Of a stretch of 64,000 nt of DNA, positions 50,974 to 60,893 are shown in pieces. Origin of the DNA: Agarophyton chilense. Taxonomy: Eukaryota > Rhodophyta > Florideophyceae > Gracilariales > Gracilariaceae. The stretch covers positions 1,736,001 to 1,800,000 of the forward strand of contig JARGXX010000092.1 in the NCBI GenBank assembly GCA_030374765.1, given 5' to 3'. The notes beneath the pieces were generated by a model. It saw only the letters and a list, made by a program, of their open reading frames with translations, was not told the origin of the DNA and made no database searches. A program made the position numbers and the translations under genes. How positions within the stretch are numbered: the stretch's first letter is position 1; every line of letters starts with the position of its first letter.

Positions 50974-53900
50974 ATGGACGAAAACACCAGATGCTTGCGT
51001 TCTCTGGACATTGGCCACGCTGTTTCAAAGTTTTCATTTCGCTTCTACTCAGAACAAGAAGCACGCAACCTAAGCGTGCGCAGAATAACTTCTGCCGTAT
51101 CATACGATGAACTTGGTCGCCCAGTTCCCTATGGTTTATATGATCCAGTTTTTGGACCAACTTCTTTCGATGATGGCGCTTGTGCAACATGCGGGCTTAC
51201 CTATGCTACTTGTCCCGGTCACTTTGGCCATATTGAACTGCCAATTGCCTTACCCAATCCGCTATCATCTGCTCTCGTTTTAAAGCTTCTTCGTTCTTCC
51301 TGCTGGAACTGTCACTGTCTGCGCCTTTCTGAGTCTGATCTCTGCCTTTATTATGCGATACTTCTCTTCGAAGACGCTGATTTACCCCGCTGCGGCTTCG
51401 CGGTAGATGCCTATCGAAACCTACGAAAGAAAGTCGCCATTAAAATTGGAAAGCTTGAGTCGGAGCAAAGCCCGATCGAGGCAACTGTATTTCAACCTGA
51501 TCCAGACCGCAACTCTATCATCAAGAACTGGCACGCATTTCTGCACGCCATGCCGCGGCCAATTCCCCAATACCTTGACGGTATCAATGTGTATGACACG
51601 GAAGCTGTTGAACGAGCAATGTTGAAAGCTGCAAAAGCTTCATGGAGGCGAGCAAAGGATTCGAAGACACTAGCTCGCCAACGTTCAAAAGGATGGAAAG
51701 CGATTCAGAGAATAATGCTAGAGTCGTCTATCAAGTCTACGTGCACAAGTTGTGATCAAGACCCGGGCAAAATCAGACCAGGGGATCGCGGGCGCCTTTT
51801 CATAAAGCGGGGAGCTGCAAGTCGTGACTTATTGCTCTCGCCAGCCGAGATAGAGACGCAGATTCGATCTTTGTGGGAAGCACATTCAGAGCTTTTTGAA
51901 TTACTTTATGGTTTGTGTGGCAGAGAAGTTGATTCTAGTGAAAAAGCCCGCGGATACATGCGTTTGTTTGTTCGTGTAGTTTTGGTTCCTCCTTCGAGGT
52001 TTCGCCCATCGGCTGTAGTTGGCGAAATGTCTTATGCTGCCGAACATCCGCAAAATATCTTCTACCAACGCATCCTAACCCTGACGAAAACGTTGATGAC
52101 TGCCAAGGGAAGCAGTGCGGAAGAAGTAGAAGATGCTGACCTAGGAACTTCTGGTTCTGAAAAGAAGAAAAAGAAAGATTCCGTTTCGAGCAGTGATATC
52201 GTGCAGTTGCTCTGTCGAATGCAGCAGACATTGGGGGAACTTTATGACAATGACGGGAAAGGGCTGGATAAATCAACGGGCATACGACAGCAACTCGAAG
52301 CGAAAGCGGGTCTGTTCCGTCAACACATGATGGGAAAACGTGTAGATCATAGTTGCAGGTCTGTAATTGGCCCAGATGTCTTCTTGGATACAAATGAAGT
52401 TGGCATACCCCTTAGCTTCGCCAAGCAATTGACAATCCCAGAAGCGGTCATCCCCAGCAATCTAGAGCAGATGAAGCAAGCAGTACTGAACGGTCCTGAT
52501 AATTATCCGGGAGCAATGGCGGTAGAAGGCTGGACTCTAAGCGGGGATCGACGAATGGTTAGACTGAATCGAGCGGCTCGTGGAATTCGTCGAACGCAAG
52601 CTAGTCTGCTCATTCAAAACCGAATGCCGAATAGAAGCAGCAAGAAATATGGTTTCTCGGATCAAACTGAAGACATCAGTAGCAGCGTTCGTGTTGGGAA
52701 CCAGATTCCAAAAGTAGTTCACAGGCATTTGAAAACCGGTGATGTTGTGCTATTCAATCGGCAGCCTACTCTCCACAGAGTTTCTATAATGGCTCATAAA
52801 GTGCGAGTTCTTCCTGGTGATCGCACTATCAGGTTCCACTATGCAAACTGTGGGTCTTATAATGCAGATTTTGATGGGGATGAGATGAACGTACATGTTC
52901 CACAGGATTACATATCTCGAGCGGAAGCGGAAGAGCTTATGTTGAGCAATAGGCACTACGTTGTCCCTACTTCGGGAGCACCTGTACGGGGGCTCATTCA
53001 GGATCACATTGTCTCTGCGACCTTACTAAGCCGACGAGACACTTTCTTAGATCGACAGACATTTACACAGTTGCTCTACGTCGCTACAGAGAACATCATG
53101 TTGCGAACTGAAATGCACGGTAAAACATATGAGCTTCAACCACCGGCAATTTTGAAACCAAAACACCTATGGACTGGAAAGCAGCTTATATCCGCCGTAC
53201 TTGGAGTGATTCGGAATGGGCGACCTGGCTTTAATCTTGATGCAAGTTCGAAAACAACGGCAAACATTGTTGGAGTGGAGGAATCAAAAATCCTAGTACG
53301 GGATGGTCACCTTTTGCGTGGTATCGTCGACAAAAGTTCCCTCGGTGCTTCCACGTTTGGTATTGTCCACGCTATTCAGGAAACTTATGGGTGCGATGCG
53401 TCAGATGATTTTTTGAGTTCCATGAGTCGCCTATGCTTATACTTTCTTCGACTCCATGGGCATACAACTGGCATTAGCGACCTTTTATTGAGGGAAGTTG
53501 GTGATACGCGAAGATTGAAAATTCTGACCAAAGCATTGGACCATGTTGCAATTGAAGCAACCAATTCAGTATACCAAACAATGAACCAAAGCTCGAAATT
53601 GGGTGGAAAGCTTGCAAAGAGTGGCACAGAGGCGAGGCAACTAATAGCTGAGATGGTTCAGAAGGATGGCGCTGAAGCTGAGGATAGACTTGATGCAGCG
53701 ATGAAGTCTTCCTTGAACAAGGTTTCTTCAGATGTTTTCAGAGCATGCATTCCGATAGCTCTGTCGAAACCTTTTCCGTTAAATGGGTTTGCTGTGATGA
53801 CTAGTACTGGCGCAAAAGGCTCCCCAGTTAATTCTGCTCAGATTTCTTGCCTTTTGGGGCAAACTAGTTTGGAAGGGAAGCGCGTTCCGCGAATGGGAGG

Positions 53901-56025
53901 CAGAGGGGCCACTCTACCATGCTTTGAGCCTTACGATGCATCACCGCTGGCTGGTGGTTTTATTGCAAGTCGATTCTTAACGGGCGTAAGCCCACAAGAG
54001 TTCTTCTTTCACGCTATGTCTGGTCGAGAAGGTCTACTTGACACATCCCTGAAGACAGCTAATTCTGGATATCTGCAAAGATGCCTGATAAAGCATCTTG
54101 AAGGAGTGCGATTGCATTATGATGGAACTGTGAGGGATAGCGACAGATCAGTCTTGCAATTCATTTACGGGGATGATGGAATCGATCCCTCGAAATCCTT
54201 ATGGCTTACGAAGAAGGTTGACTGGCAGGTATCTAACATCAAGAGTCTGGAGACCGAGGAGATCGATGATACGAAGAGCCTGGGCCTGAAGGAAAGTGTT
54301 TATCTCTCAAACGAGGTAGGCGAGAGCAGTACATTGCTGGAAAAAATGTCTCCTGGCGCACTTAGCCGGGTTGGAGTAGTTTCTGATACTTACTCATCAG
54401 CTATTAGAAAGGCGGAGGAAGGGGTTGGAGCGCACCGTGGTACTGTTCGGAGATTCCTGGAGAAAAGATATCAACAAGGGGCAGTTCATGCAGGTGAGGC
54501 TGTTGGTGTGCTTGCTGGGCAAGGAATAGGAGAGCCTTCAACTCAAATGACCCTGAATACATTTCATCATGCAGGGTCAAGCTCAGCTCATGTGACCCTC
54601 GGTATACCTCGTTTGCGAGAGCTACTCATGACAGCAGCGAAGTATCCCAAAACCCCAAGTATGACAATTCCTGTGCTCGGACAGAGACCAGAACAGAAAT
54701 GCGAGGAATTAAGCAAAAAGCTTCGTCTTGTGAGACTCAGTGATTTACTGCTACAAGTCGAAGTACATGAAAAGTCCATTAGCTTTGTTCCCGGTGTCAC
54801 GCGATGGGCTCTAAGAACAGTGGCTTTGAAGATGAAATTTCCACCTGAAGAGGTTTACAAGGATCATCTTGGGTTCGGGTTCGGAAGAATTGTCCAAGCT
54901 GTGGCAAGTGAATATGTGCCACACTTGCACCGAATCTTTGAGAAAGAAATGCTCAAGATTTCAGAACGAAAAGGAATAGGCATAAAGACGGCGATTGGAT
55001 GTTATCTCAAAAGTGCTCGGAAACCCCCAACGACGAATGGTAAAGGTGCGAATAGTGATGAATCATGTAACGGGAATCTGAGAGATATGGGTGCACGTTT
55101 GGATGATGAAGATGTCAACCAGGAGCAGTCTCAGGAAGAAATCGCTTTAACTGAAGCCGAAGAGGAAGAAAAAGCGATCCCGTCTTCATCAGAAGACGAA
55201 GATCGTTCCATTTCAGGCGATGAGCAGCAATACGATGCCAGTACAGAGAGAAAGAAATCCGATGAAAACGGTAACGATGGTGACCTTCCTTCCCCAATCA
55301 CTCCAAGGAGATCAAAGAAGAAAAATGGAAAGCGCAAAATGCCCAAGTTCAAAGCAGTTCTCTCCGATGACGACGAAGATATGATAGAATTCGGAGCTTT
55401 GGGCTATGTGTACTCCTCCGTCAAAGGCTCGGAGAGGGAAACCGTCGAATTTGAATGGGTTCTGCCTATGGCTGTACTCGGTAAGCTGAATGTTTCAGTG
55501 CTGATGAAAGAAATAGCTCGCGCAGTTAGCCTCTCCGAAGTCGATCGAATCCAAAGATGTTTCATAGAATTCAAAGACAATCAACATAATGTGATAACAG
55601 AGGGGTCTAATCTCCGGGAAGTGCATGAACTTGGATGGGGTCTGGTGGACTTTGATCGACTCGAGACCAACGATTTGTACGGGATCTTGCAAGTTTACGG
55701 TGTAGAAGCATTGAGAGCTGCTCTGATCAGGGAATTCAAAGAAGTCTTCAAGGCCCACGGTATTCCAGTCAACATTCGACATCTTTCTCTGATAGCAGAC
55801 TATATGACTATGAATGGGACCTACCGAGGGTTTAATAGATTGAGTATGTGGGATTCGCCGGGATTGTTCCAGCGCGTTACTTTCGAGACGAGCATGAAAT
55901 TCCTGCGTGACGCAACCTTAGATGGTTTCGAAGACATCACGACCAACCCAAGTGCGGCCATTGCCTTGGGACAAGTGTATGAGGGCGGCACAGGAGGGTT
56001 CCAGTTGCTTCACACAGTAAATTAA
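50974..56025 (+). CDS. RPA190: DNA-directed RNA polymerase I largest subunit (RPA1/RPA190)
   Basis: A 1683-aa intronless protein, the catalytic large subunit of the nucleolar enzyme that makes 35/45S pre-rRNA. The clamp zinc site lies at about 70-85 (CATCGLTYATCPGHFGHIEL), with further CWNCHC near 110 and CTSCD near 257. The active-site loop NADFDGDEMNVHVPQ begins at residue 630, with all three catalytic Asp. It follows NRQPTLHRVSIMAHKVR and FHYANCGSYNADF. GGRGATLPCFEPYD, SGREGLLDTSLKTANSGYLQ and HAGEAVGVLAGQGIGEPSTQ mark bridge helix, trigger loop and jaw. A roughly 120-residue acidic and basic disordered insertion at about 1350-1470 (EEAEEEEK-like clusters, SDDDEDMIEFG) splits the jaw, as in Pol I rather than Pol II or III. 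The PCGRV-type Pol I and the absence of a CTD repeat also favour Pol I. It converges on PRP17 with 82 bp between stops. Confidence 0.95.
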   Translation: MDENTRCLRSLDIGHAVSKFSFRFYSEQEARNLSVRRITSAVSYDELGRPVPYGLYDPVFGPTSFDDGACATCGLTYATCPGHFGHIELPIALPNPLSSALVLKLLRSSCWNCHCLRLSESDLCLYYAILLFEDADLPRCGFAVDAYRNLRKKVAIKIGKLESEQSPIEATVFQPDPDRNSIIKNWHAFLHAMPRPIPQYLDGINVYDTEAVERAMLKAAKASWRRAKDSKTLARQRSKGWKAIQRIMLESSIKSTCTSCDQDPGKIRPGDRGRLFIKRGAASRDLLLSPAEIETQIRSLWEAHSELFELLYGLCGREVDSSEKARGYMRLFVRVVLVPPSRFRPSAVVGEMSYAAEHPQNIFYQRILTLTKTLMTAKGSSAEEVEDADLGTSGSEKKKKKDSVSSSDIVQLLCRMQQTLGELYDNDGKGLDKSTGIRQQLEAKAGLFRQHMMGKRVDHSCRSVIGPDVFLDTNEVGIPLSFAKQLTIPEAVIPSNLEQMKQAVLNGPDNYPGAMAVEGWTLSGDRRMVRLNRAARGIRRTQASLLIQNRMPNRSSKKYGFSDQTEDISSSVRVGNQIPKVVHRHLKTGDVVLFNRQPTLHRVSIMAHKVRVLPGDRTIRFHYANCGSYNADFDGDEMNVHVPQDYISRAEAEELMLSNRHYVVPTSGAPVRGLIQDHIVSATLLSRRDTFLDRQTFTQLLYVATENIMLRTEMHGKTYELQPPAILKPKHLWTGKQLISAVLGVIRNGRPGFNLDASSKTTANIVGVEESKILVRDGHLLRGIVDKSSLGASTFGIVHAIQETYGCDASDDFLSSMSRLCLYFLRLHGHTTGISDLLLREVGDTRRLKILTKALDHVAIEATNSVYQTMNQSSKLGGKLAKSGTEARQLIAEMVQKDGAEAEDRLDAAMKSSLNKVSSDVFRACIPIALSKPFPLNGFAVMTSTGAKGSPVNSAQISCLLGQTSLEGKRVPRMGGRGATLPCFEPYDASPLAGGFIASRFLTGVSPQEFFFHAMSGREGLLDTSLKTANSGYLQRCLIKHLEGVRLHYDGTVRDSDRSVLQFIYGDDGIDPSKSLWLTKKVDWQVSNIKSLETEEIDDTKSLGLKESVYLSNEVGESSTLLEKMSPGALSRVGVVSDTYSSAIRKAEEGVGAHRGTVRRFLEKRYQQGAVHAGEAVGVLAGQGIGEPSTQMTLNTFHHAGSSSAHVTLGIPRLRELLMTAAKYPKTPSMTIPVLGQRPEQKCEELSKKLRLVRLSDLLLQVEVHEKSISFVPGVTRWALRTVALKMKFPPEEVYKDHLGFGFGRIVQAVASEYVPHLHRIFEKEMLKISERKGIGIKTAIGCYLKSARKPPTTNGKGANSDESCNGNLRDMGARLDDEDVNQEQSQEEIALTEAEEEEKAIPSSSEDEDRSISGDEQQYDASTERKKSDENGNDGDLPSPITPRRSKKKNGKRKMPKFKAVLSDDDEDMIEFGALGYVYSSVKGSERETVEFEWVLPMAVLGKLNVSVLMKEIARAVSLSEVDRIQRCFIEFKDNQHNVITEGSNLREVHELGWGLVDFDRLETNDLYGILQVYGVEALRAALIREFKEVFKAHGIPVNIRHLSLIADYMTMNGTYRGFNRLSMWDSPGLFQRVTFETSMKFLRDATLDGFEDITTNPSAAIALGQVYEGGTGGFQLLHTVN

Positions 56026-56107
56026 CAGTTTGCCTAACTTCACACGGTTTGGTGAAACCAACCAACAGATACAAATGTCAAGGAGCATGGCTAACGGAGG
56101 TCAAGCA

Positions 56108-57460
56108 TTAGTCCCAGAACATGATATTACCATCCCAACCGCAAGATACAACGAATGAGGATTGAGTTGGATGCCAATCAACCGAGCTGCAACAGGGCTT
56201 TTTGTGTGCGTCTACTGCTCGAAACAAACTGCCGGTCTTCCAATCCCAGTAAAACATTCTTCCAAGACTATCGCCACTAACAAGATATCTTCCATCTGGC
56301 GACGTGCTCATGCCGCATGCGTAGCCAGCGACAAGATGACCGCGAAATACTCTCTTGTCGTTACGCTTGAACCTTCCACTGGTAGAAAAGAGCCGAATGG
56401 TGTTATCCATGCTTTGACAAGCCAACCATTTCTGATTTGGATGAACTATAGTAACCGGCATACTATGAGAAGATGGATCTGATATGTACTTGATAACCAC
56501 TGGAACGCCATATTCCCAAATTCTGATAACCTTATCATCAGCGCTCGTCACAAATCGACGACCTGAATCAATGAAAGATATAGAATTGACACGTCCCATG
56601 TGCTCGTCATAGGTCTGGACAATGTTTGATGCATCTCGGACATCAATCTGCAAAACTTTCTTATCGGCGCAACCCACCAGAAACTGAGACGGATCAAGAG
56701 GACAGAAGCGAACGCAAAGCGGAGTACCTTCCGTTTTGAAGGACGATAAAACTTTTCCTGATTCAATATCCCACAGAAGAACACTCTTGTCAAACGCAGC
56801 GGTGAGAAACTGAGAACCAGAATGATCGAAAACCGCGTCTCGGATAGCTTTTGAATGGCCTATGTAAGTCCTTGCGAGCTTTTTAGAAGCGGATAGCCAA
56901 ACTTTTGCACTGGCATCATTTCCGGCTGATAGAACGAGATGACCATGACCAGGACTGAAATGAACGACAGAAGCACCTCGCGGATGGGCGACTTCGCAAG
57001 CCACGGCGCGCTTCGGTATGTACGGTGTATACTGCTCCAAATCAGCGAACGTTCGACTTGTTGAAGGCGGAGCATTCCATGCGCGATTTTGATAGTCATT
57101 CACGGACGATAAATGAAATTCGGACTTGGGAACCAGAACAGAAGGTGCAGACGCGCGAGTTGGCTGCAGCGAGGAAGGACGATGTTTCTTTGATGTTTTT
57201 GTGTTTTGACTTTCCGCTTGCTTGGACTGCGCGGAAATGTTCGGGAGAGGGGATCTGGGTCTCTTCTTAAGGGCTGTGGTTGTATTTGTGGACAGCTTGA
57301 AGGAGCGTTCAAGAGAGGAGAATTGGCGTTCGTCAAACGGAATTGTCTCTATTGTTCCGGTAGGGACGGCGCGTTTGGTAGACTCGGGCGAGGCTGGTGG
57401 CGTATGCGTCGTGCTCTCTGCATCGGACGAGTTGTGTGAATAGGCGGTAAGCATATCCAT
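56108..57460 (-). CDS. PRP17: Pre-mRNA-processing factor 17 (PRP17/CDC40), WD40 protein
   Basis: A 450-aa intronless protein of the second-step splicing factor PRP17/CDC40, a spliceosome component that stabilises the remodelled catalytic centre. Residues 1-115 are Ser/Pro/Thr-rich and disordered with basic patches (KKRPRSP, KKHRPSS). A conserved linker FADLEQYTPYIPKRAVAC leads into a WD40 propeller at about 150-450: TYIGHSKAIRDAVFDHSGSQ, FLTAAFDKSVLLWDIESGK, YDEHMGRVNSISFIDSGRRF, VTSADDKVIRIWEYGVPV, KWLACQSMDNTIRLF, FRGHLVAGYACGM and VVSCGWDGNIMFWD at the end. The KYISDPSSHSMPVTIVHPNQ segment and LVAGYAC are diagnostic of PRP17. The N-terminal domain is shorter than human CDC40 (579 aa). The start is ATG 57460; upstream the frame has only a TTG. 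It diverges from EamA with 382 bp between starts. Confidence 0.93.
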   Translation of the reverse strand: MDMLTAYSHNSSDAESTTHTPPASPESTKRAVPTGTIETIPFDERQFSSLERSFKLSTNTTTALKKRPRSPLPNISAQSKQAESQNTKTSKKHRPSSLQPTRASAPSVLVPKSEFHLSSVNDYQNRAWNAPPSTSRTFADLEQYTPYIPKRAVACEVAHPRGASVVHFSPGHGHLVLSAGNDASAKVWLSASKKLARTYIGHSKAIRDAVFDHSGSQFLTAAFDKSVLLWDIESGKVLSSFKTEGTPLCVRFCPLDPSQFLVGCADKKVLQIDVRDASNIVQTYDEHMGRVNSISFIDSGRRFVTSADDKVIRIWEYGVPVVIKYISDPSSHSMPVTIVHPNQKWLACQSMDNTIRLFSTSGRFKRNDKRVFRGHLVAGYACGMSTSPDGRYLVSGDSLGRMFYWDWKTGSLFRAVDAHKKPCCSSVDWHPTQSSFVVSCGWDGNIMFWD

Positions 57461-57842
57461 TACCAAAGCTGTTGAAAAGAAAACCGGGACGGATGCATGG
57501 CGTTGCGTTTCGCACTATCATGCGCAAGAGAAACCGAATGTGGACACGTTGCACGGCGCATGGCTAAAGTACCTGCAGAATGCACGCCGAGCCAAGTGCA
57601 ACAACTGTCCAGCACAGCCGTTGATTTTGTGCATCTCGCCAATAGAAATGCTCTCCATCTCTGCTGCAGTCACGCACCGCCGCAAGAGCCTCACCCTCCG
57701 TGATCGCATTCAATCGCGCCGTGATGCTCCCCCATTTGCGCTAAGTTCTTCCGACGCGTCCGCCCCGTTCTCCACGGCTATCATTGCAATGTGAACTCCA
57801 CCTCGATCTCCCTCTGCTCTCGCTGCGCGTTTAGTATCCACG

Positions 57843-58973
57843 ATGCCCATTGTTGCAGCTCTGTTTGAACAAACGAGCGTCCGTCAGGCGTTCCTGCGAC
57901 CTCTCCGCGTCTCGCTTTTACGCTCTACTCCTTCGCCACGATGTGGTCCTTCTTTTGCGGCAGGTCAATATGGGAGGCTTCATTCACGTGTGGTTTGTGC
58001 CGTGCGCCCCCCTGAGCAATCGCAGCATGCATCGCGTGCTGAGATATCGGCAAAGAGTCCCCACACACATATTCCCACTGCTGATACTTCCCTTCATCTG
58101 TCCCCTACTTCCACATTGTTCGTCCTTAACTTTATCACAGTTTTATGGGGAACTCAACACGCCGTTATGAAGAGCACTCTGGAAGCACTTTCCCCTCAAG
58201 CGTTGAATCTGTTACGTTTTTCTCTCGCGTCCCTTCTGGCACTGCCCTCGTTACCGCTCCCGACGCCTGCCAACAGAAGTATCTACAAGACCGGTTTGGA
58301 GCTTTCCTTTTACTTGTTTCTTGGGTACGCGTTACAGGCACAGAGTCTTCTTACAACTTCTGCCTCGCGTTCAGGCTTTCTTTTATATCTTAACGTTAAG
58401 TTTGTTCCGATTCTTGGTCGATTTCTGTACGGTAGGAGCATATCTGCTCTTACATGGGCGAGTGCTGCTATGGCGTTGACCGGAACAGTCCTACTAACTT
58501 GGGATGGTACGCCACCTAACACAGGTGATTTAGGAAGCGTGGCTGCCGCGCTAGCGAGTGCCATGTTCATTCTTCGTCTGGAAAGTGCTGCAAAATTGCC
58601 AGCTGATTCTGTCAACTCAGTTGCCTTGCTGGGCGTGTCGGTATTGTGTGGTGCATGGTGTTTGGCGTCACCCCCTTCACAATTATTACCTGGCAATGGT
58701 ACCGAACTGAGTGCCATTCTCTATCTTGGAATCGTCACCACGGCCCTTAGCAACTATCTCCAAACGGTTGCTCAAAGATATATCAGTCCTGAGCGTGCCG
58801 CCGTTGTGTTCGCTCTAGATCCCGTTTATGGGGCCCTGTTTGCGAGTGTCTGGCTTGGTGAGCACATTGGTACACAAGGTATCATAGGAGCTGCTGTCAT
58901 TGTTTTCGCCGCCATGATATCGAACTGGGAAGTCATAGCAAGAAAGAAACGGAGTGGGGGTGATACAACGTAG
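57843..58973 (+). CDS. EamA/DMT-superfamily transporter with probable plastid targeting extension
   Basis: A 376-aa protein. Residues 1-75 are rich in Arg, Ser, Ala and Pro with almost no acidic residues (VRQAFLRPLRVSLLRSTPSP), a typical chloroplast or mitochondrial transit composition. About ten hydrophobic segments follow: TLFVLNFITVLWGTQHAVMK (the first EamA helix, with the conserved W-G), LNLLRFSLASLLALPSL, FLGYALQAQSLLTTSASRSG, FLLYLNVKFVPIL and the second EamA half with YLGIVTTALSNYLQTVAQRY, AAVVFALDPVYGALFASVWL and GIIGAAVIVFAAMISNW. The two halves are the duplicated EamA units. Members export amino acids, purines or unknown metabolites; in plastids of plants and algae several are found, often with unknown substrate. 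The N-terminus is the main support for organelle location. Substrate is unknown. Confidence 0.85.
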   Translation: MPIVAALFEQTSVRQAFLRPLRVSLLRSTPSPRCGPSFAAGQYGRLHSRVVCAVRPPEQSQHASRAEISAKSPHTHIPTADTSLHLSPTSTLFVLNFITVLWGTQHAVMKSTLEALSPQALNLLRFSLASLLALPSLPLPTPANRSIYKTGLELSFYLFLGYALQAQSLLTTSASRSGFLLYLNVKFVPILGRFLYGRSISALTWASAAMALTGTVLLTWDGTPPNTGDLGSVAAALASAMFILRLESAAKLPADSVNSVALLGVSVLCGAWCLASPPSQLLPGNGTELSAILYLGIVTTALSNYLQTVAQRYISPERAAVVFALDPVYGALFASVWLGEHIGTQGIIGAAVIVFAAMISNWEVIARKKRSGGDTT

Positions 58974-59847
58974 AGTTTGTACGTGTAACGCATGCAATTT
59001 TGCTGCCGGTGTGACACATCCCGTTTTCGGGCACCTGTGACGGCGAACTTGGTTGCACTTCAAACGGATCCTGCAGGAGATGAATCGCACGGTTGTGGTT
59101 GCAAGTGAAAAGCAGTCCTCGGCAAGTTGGGAGAAAAGGAGAGTAGCTTTCTGTCAGGGAGAAAGGGTGCTTCTTTTGAAACACTCGTACTATTGGCCCA
59201 TACATTCATACGAAATGGCCTTTCAGTAGCACTGGGTCCTCCAGTAGAATTTAATAATCCCAAATTCCAAGAGGCCGGAAAGGATCAAACCAGTGTCGGA
59301 GAAGAACTTTATTTCCCTGCTCAATGGATTTTTTGTGCGGCATCGATGTTCAATGTCAATCGATGCCTTTGTCACTCATGCCGAATCATGACGCTGCACT
59401 ACAGTTCGCGAAACCTGATTAAAGCCATCCCGTTCTTCACTGAATATCAGGTATGTATTATCGTCTGCCTCAAATTTGTCCTTCCAGTTTTAGTGTGCGT
59501 ATATTACTAATAGTGTAAACATTTCCTGGCCGGTTCAGAATCGGAGGCGCGAAGGGGCCTACATCCAATACTATGCCCTTTATGTTTAGATTAGATTTCA
59601 CAGATGATTCACTGAAGTACTTGCAGACCACGGTGTGGCAGAAGTCATTTGACGATGCTGTCTATTTTCATACCTTCTATCAAGGCATGTTCCTGATTGT
59701 GAAAGAGCCTAAGTGCATTCTTCGACAATGTATAACACGCCGATAAGTCATGCAAAATCGATTAATGTAAACGGTGCAGCTGTGGAGACGGAAACTGAGG
59801 AACATAGTAAGAATGAGACAAGTCAGTTGAGGTTAGTGATTGAAGCA
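58974..59847. other. Intergenic, then start of the copia remnant region
   Basis: About 870 bp with only short frames; a 127-codon plus frame at 59127-59510 has no ATG start and no motif. The minus-strand RNase H of the copia element ends at 59848. No LTR of that element is recognisable here, so its 3' end is lost or beyond recognition. Confidence 0.5.
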
Positions 59848-60346
59848 CTACATCAAGCTTCCAAACAAAGGAAGAAGCTTTTTTAAGTCTTGGTACGACA
59901 ATGACTTAGACAACAGGTCTGCAGGTTGCTGAGAAAATTCTTTTTGAATGAGTTCAACAACTCCAGAATCAACGAGATCCTTCACATGGTGGAACAGAAT
60001 AGAGATGTGCTTATTCCTATACGTGAGCTTGTCGTTCTTAACCATGGATCTCGCGGCTGAGCTATCAGTATGCATCGTCACCGGATACAGTTCTGGTTCC
60101 GAGCTTAATTCTTCATTATAAACAAGCTCCCAGAACACTGCGAAGCCATACAACGTTCCGTGCACTCTGTAAAAGAGCGATATACTCAGCCTCTCCAGAC
60201 GAGAGTGCAACGATAATCTGTCTCTTTGAACCCCACATAATCGGAGCGTTGTTCACCTGTACCAGATACCCTGTCGCTGACCTTCTAGTTTCTTTGCACC
60301 CAGCCCAATCGAAGTCGCAAAAGGCTTCCAGGGGCCCTTTACTCAT
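59848..60346 (-). pseudogene. Copia RNase H, separated from its RT
   Basis: In minus order: GPLEAFCDFDWAGCKETRRS and TGYLVQVNNAPIMWGSKRQ, with VALSSGEAEYIALLQSARN in the next block, are the standard Ty1/Copia RNase H motifs. A second overlapping frame carries MHTDSSAARSMVKND and HISILFHHVKDLVDSGVVEL, the C-terminal part. Two frames imply a frameshift near 60190. The upstream junction at about 60350 is abrupt, where tandem 146-bp repeats begin. Confidence 0.88.
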
Positions 60347-60352
60347 CGACGG

Positions 60353-60643
60353 TGTCGTACAATCACTTCTGGGGTATGCTACTGTCTTGTCTCGGAAGCG
60401 TGGTTACGCTAAACTGTAGGGAGCTTGGTGACGCTTAACCTTAGAAAGTAGACGTAGTAAACCTCGATGGTAACAGGGCACCGTGAAAACCCGCAGGGTG
60501 TCGTACAATCACCTCTGGGGTATGCTACTGTCTTGTCTCGGGAGCGTGGTGACGCTCATCCGTAGGGAGCGTGGTGAAGCTCAACCTCAGAAGGTAGACC
60601 TAGTATACCTTGATGGTAACAGGGCACCGTGAAACCCGCAGGA
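60353..60643. repeat. Two tandem 146-bp repeats with repeated small hairpins
   Basis: TGTCGTACAATCAC starts at 60353 and again at 60499, and both units end with CCGTGAAA...CCCGCAGG. Within each unit are short inverted repeats around a GGTG or GGTT loop: AGCGT/ACGCT at 60397-60410, GAGCGT/ACGCTC at 60542-60557, GAGCGT/AAGCTC at 60567-60582. The repeat sits between copia RNase H and the LTR at 60894, next to a segment that may be an element leader. Confidence 0.8.
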
Positions 60644-60893
60644 GCAAACGGCGGGGAAACTAGCCTATACCGTGTAGTTGAACGATGGTAGGCGTAGACG
60701 CGCGGGAAAGCCTGTGCGGTAGTTTGGAAACAATGAACCAAAAGGTATAGTTGTGACCCAAGTGGTGCCTGTCTTTATCAGACTAAGGTGGAGGAGGCGC
60801 AGTACCCTATATGCAGTGGAGTGCACTCTCCAGATCACCCGGGAGGTGCCAGCGAGACACTGTCTCTGACCTAGTTTCAAGGACCTGGCCAGC
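60644..60893. other. Non-coding segment next to LTR, possible leader of a nested element
   Basis: Adjacent to the LTR on the minus strand the sequence reads GC then TGGCCAGGTCCTTGAAACTAG, where TGG could begin a primer-binding site if the LTR is in minus orientation. No protein is supported. It is absent from the solo copy at 27.4-28.1 kb. Confidence 0.4.

Noticed and set aside
59127-59510. 127-codon plus-strand frame after EamA
   Set aside because: It has no ATG start near its 5' end and no recognisable motif, and lies next to retroelement debris.
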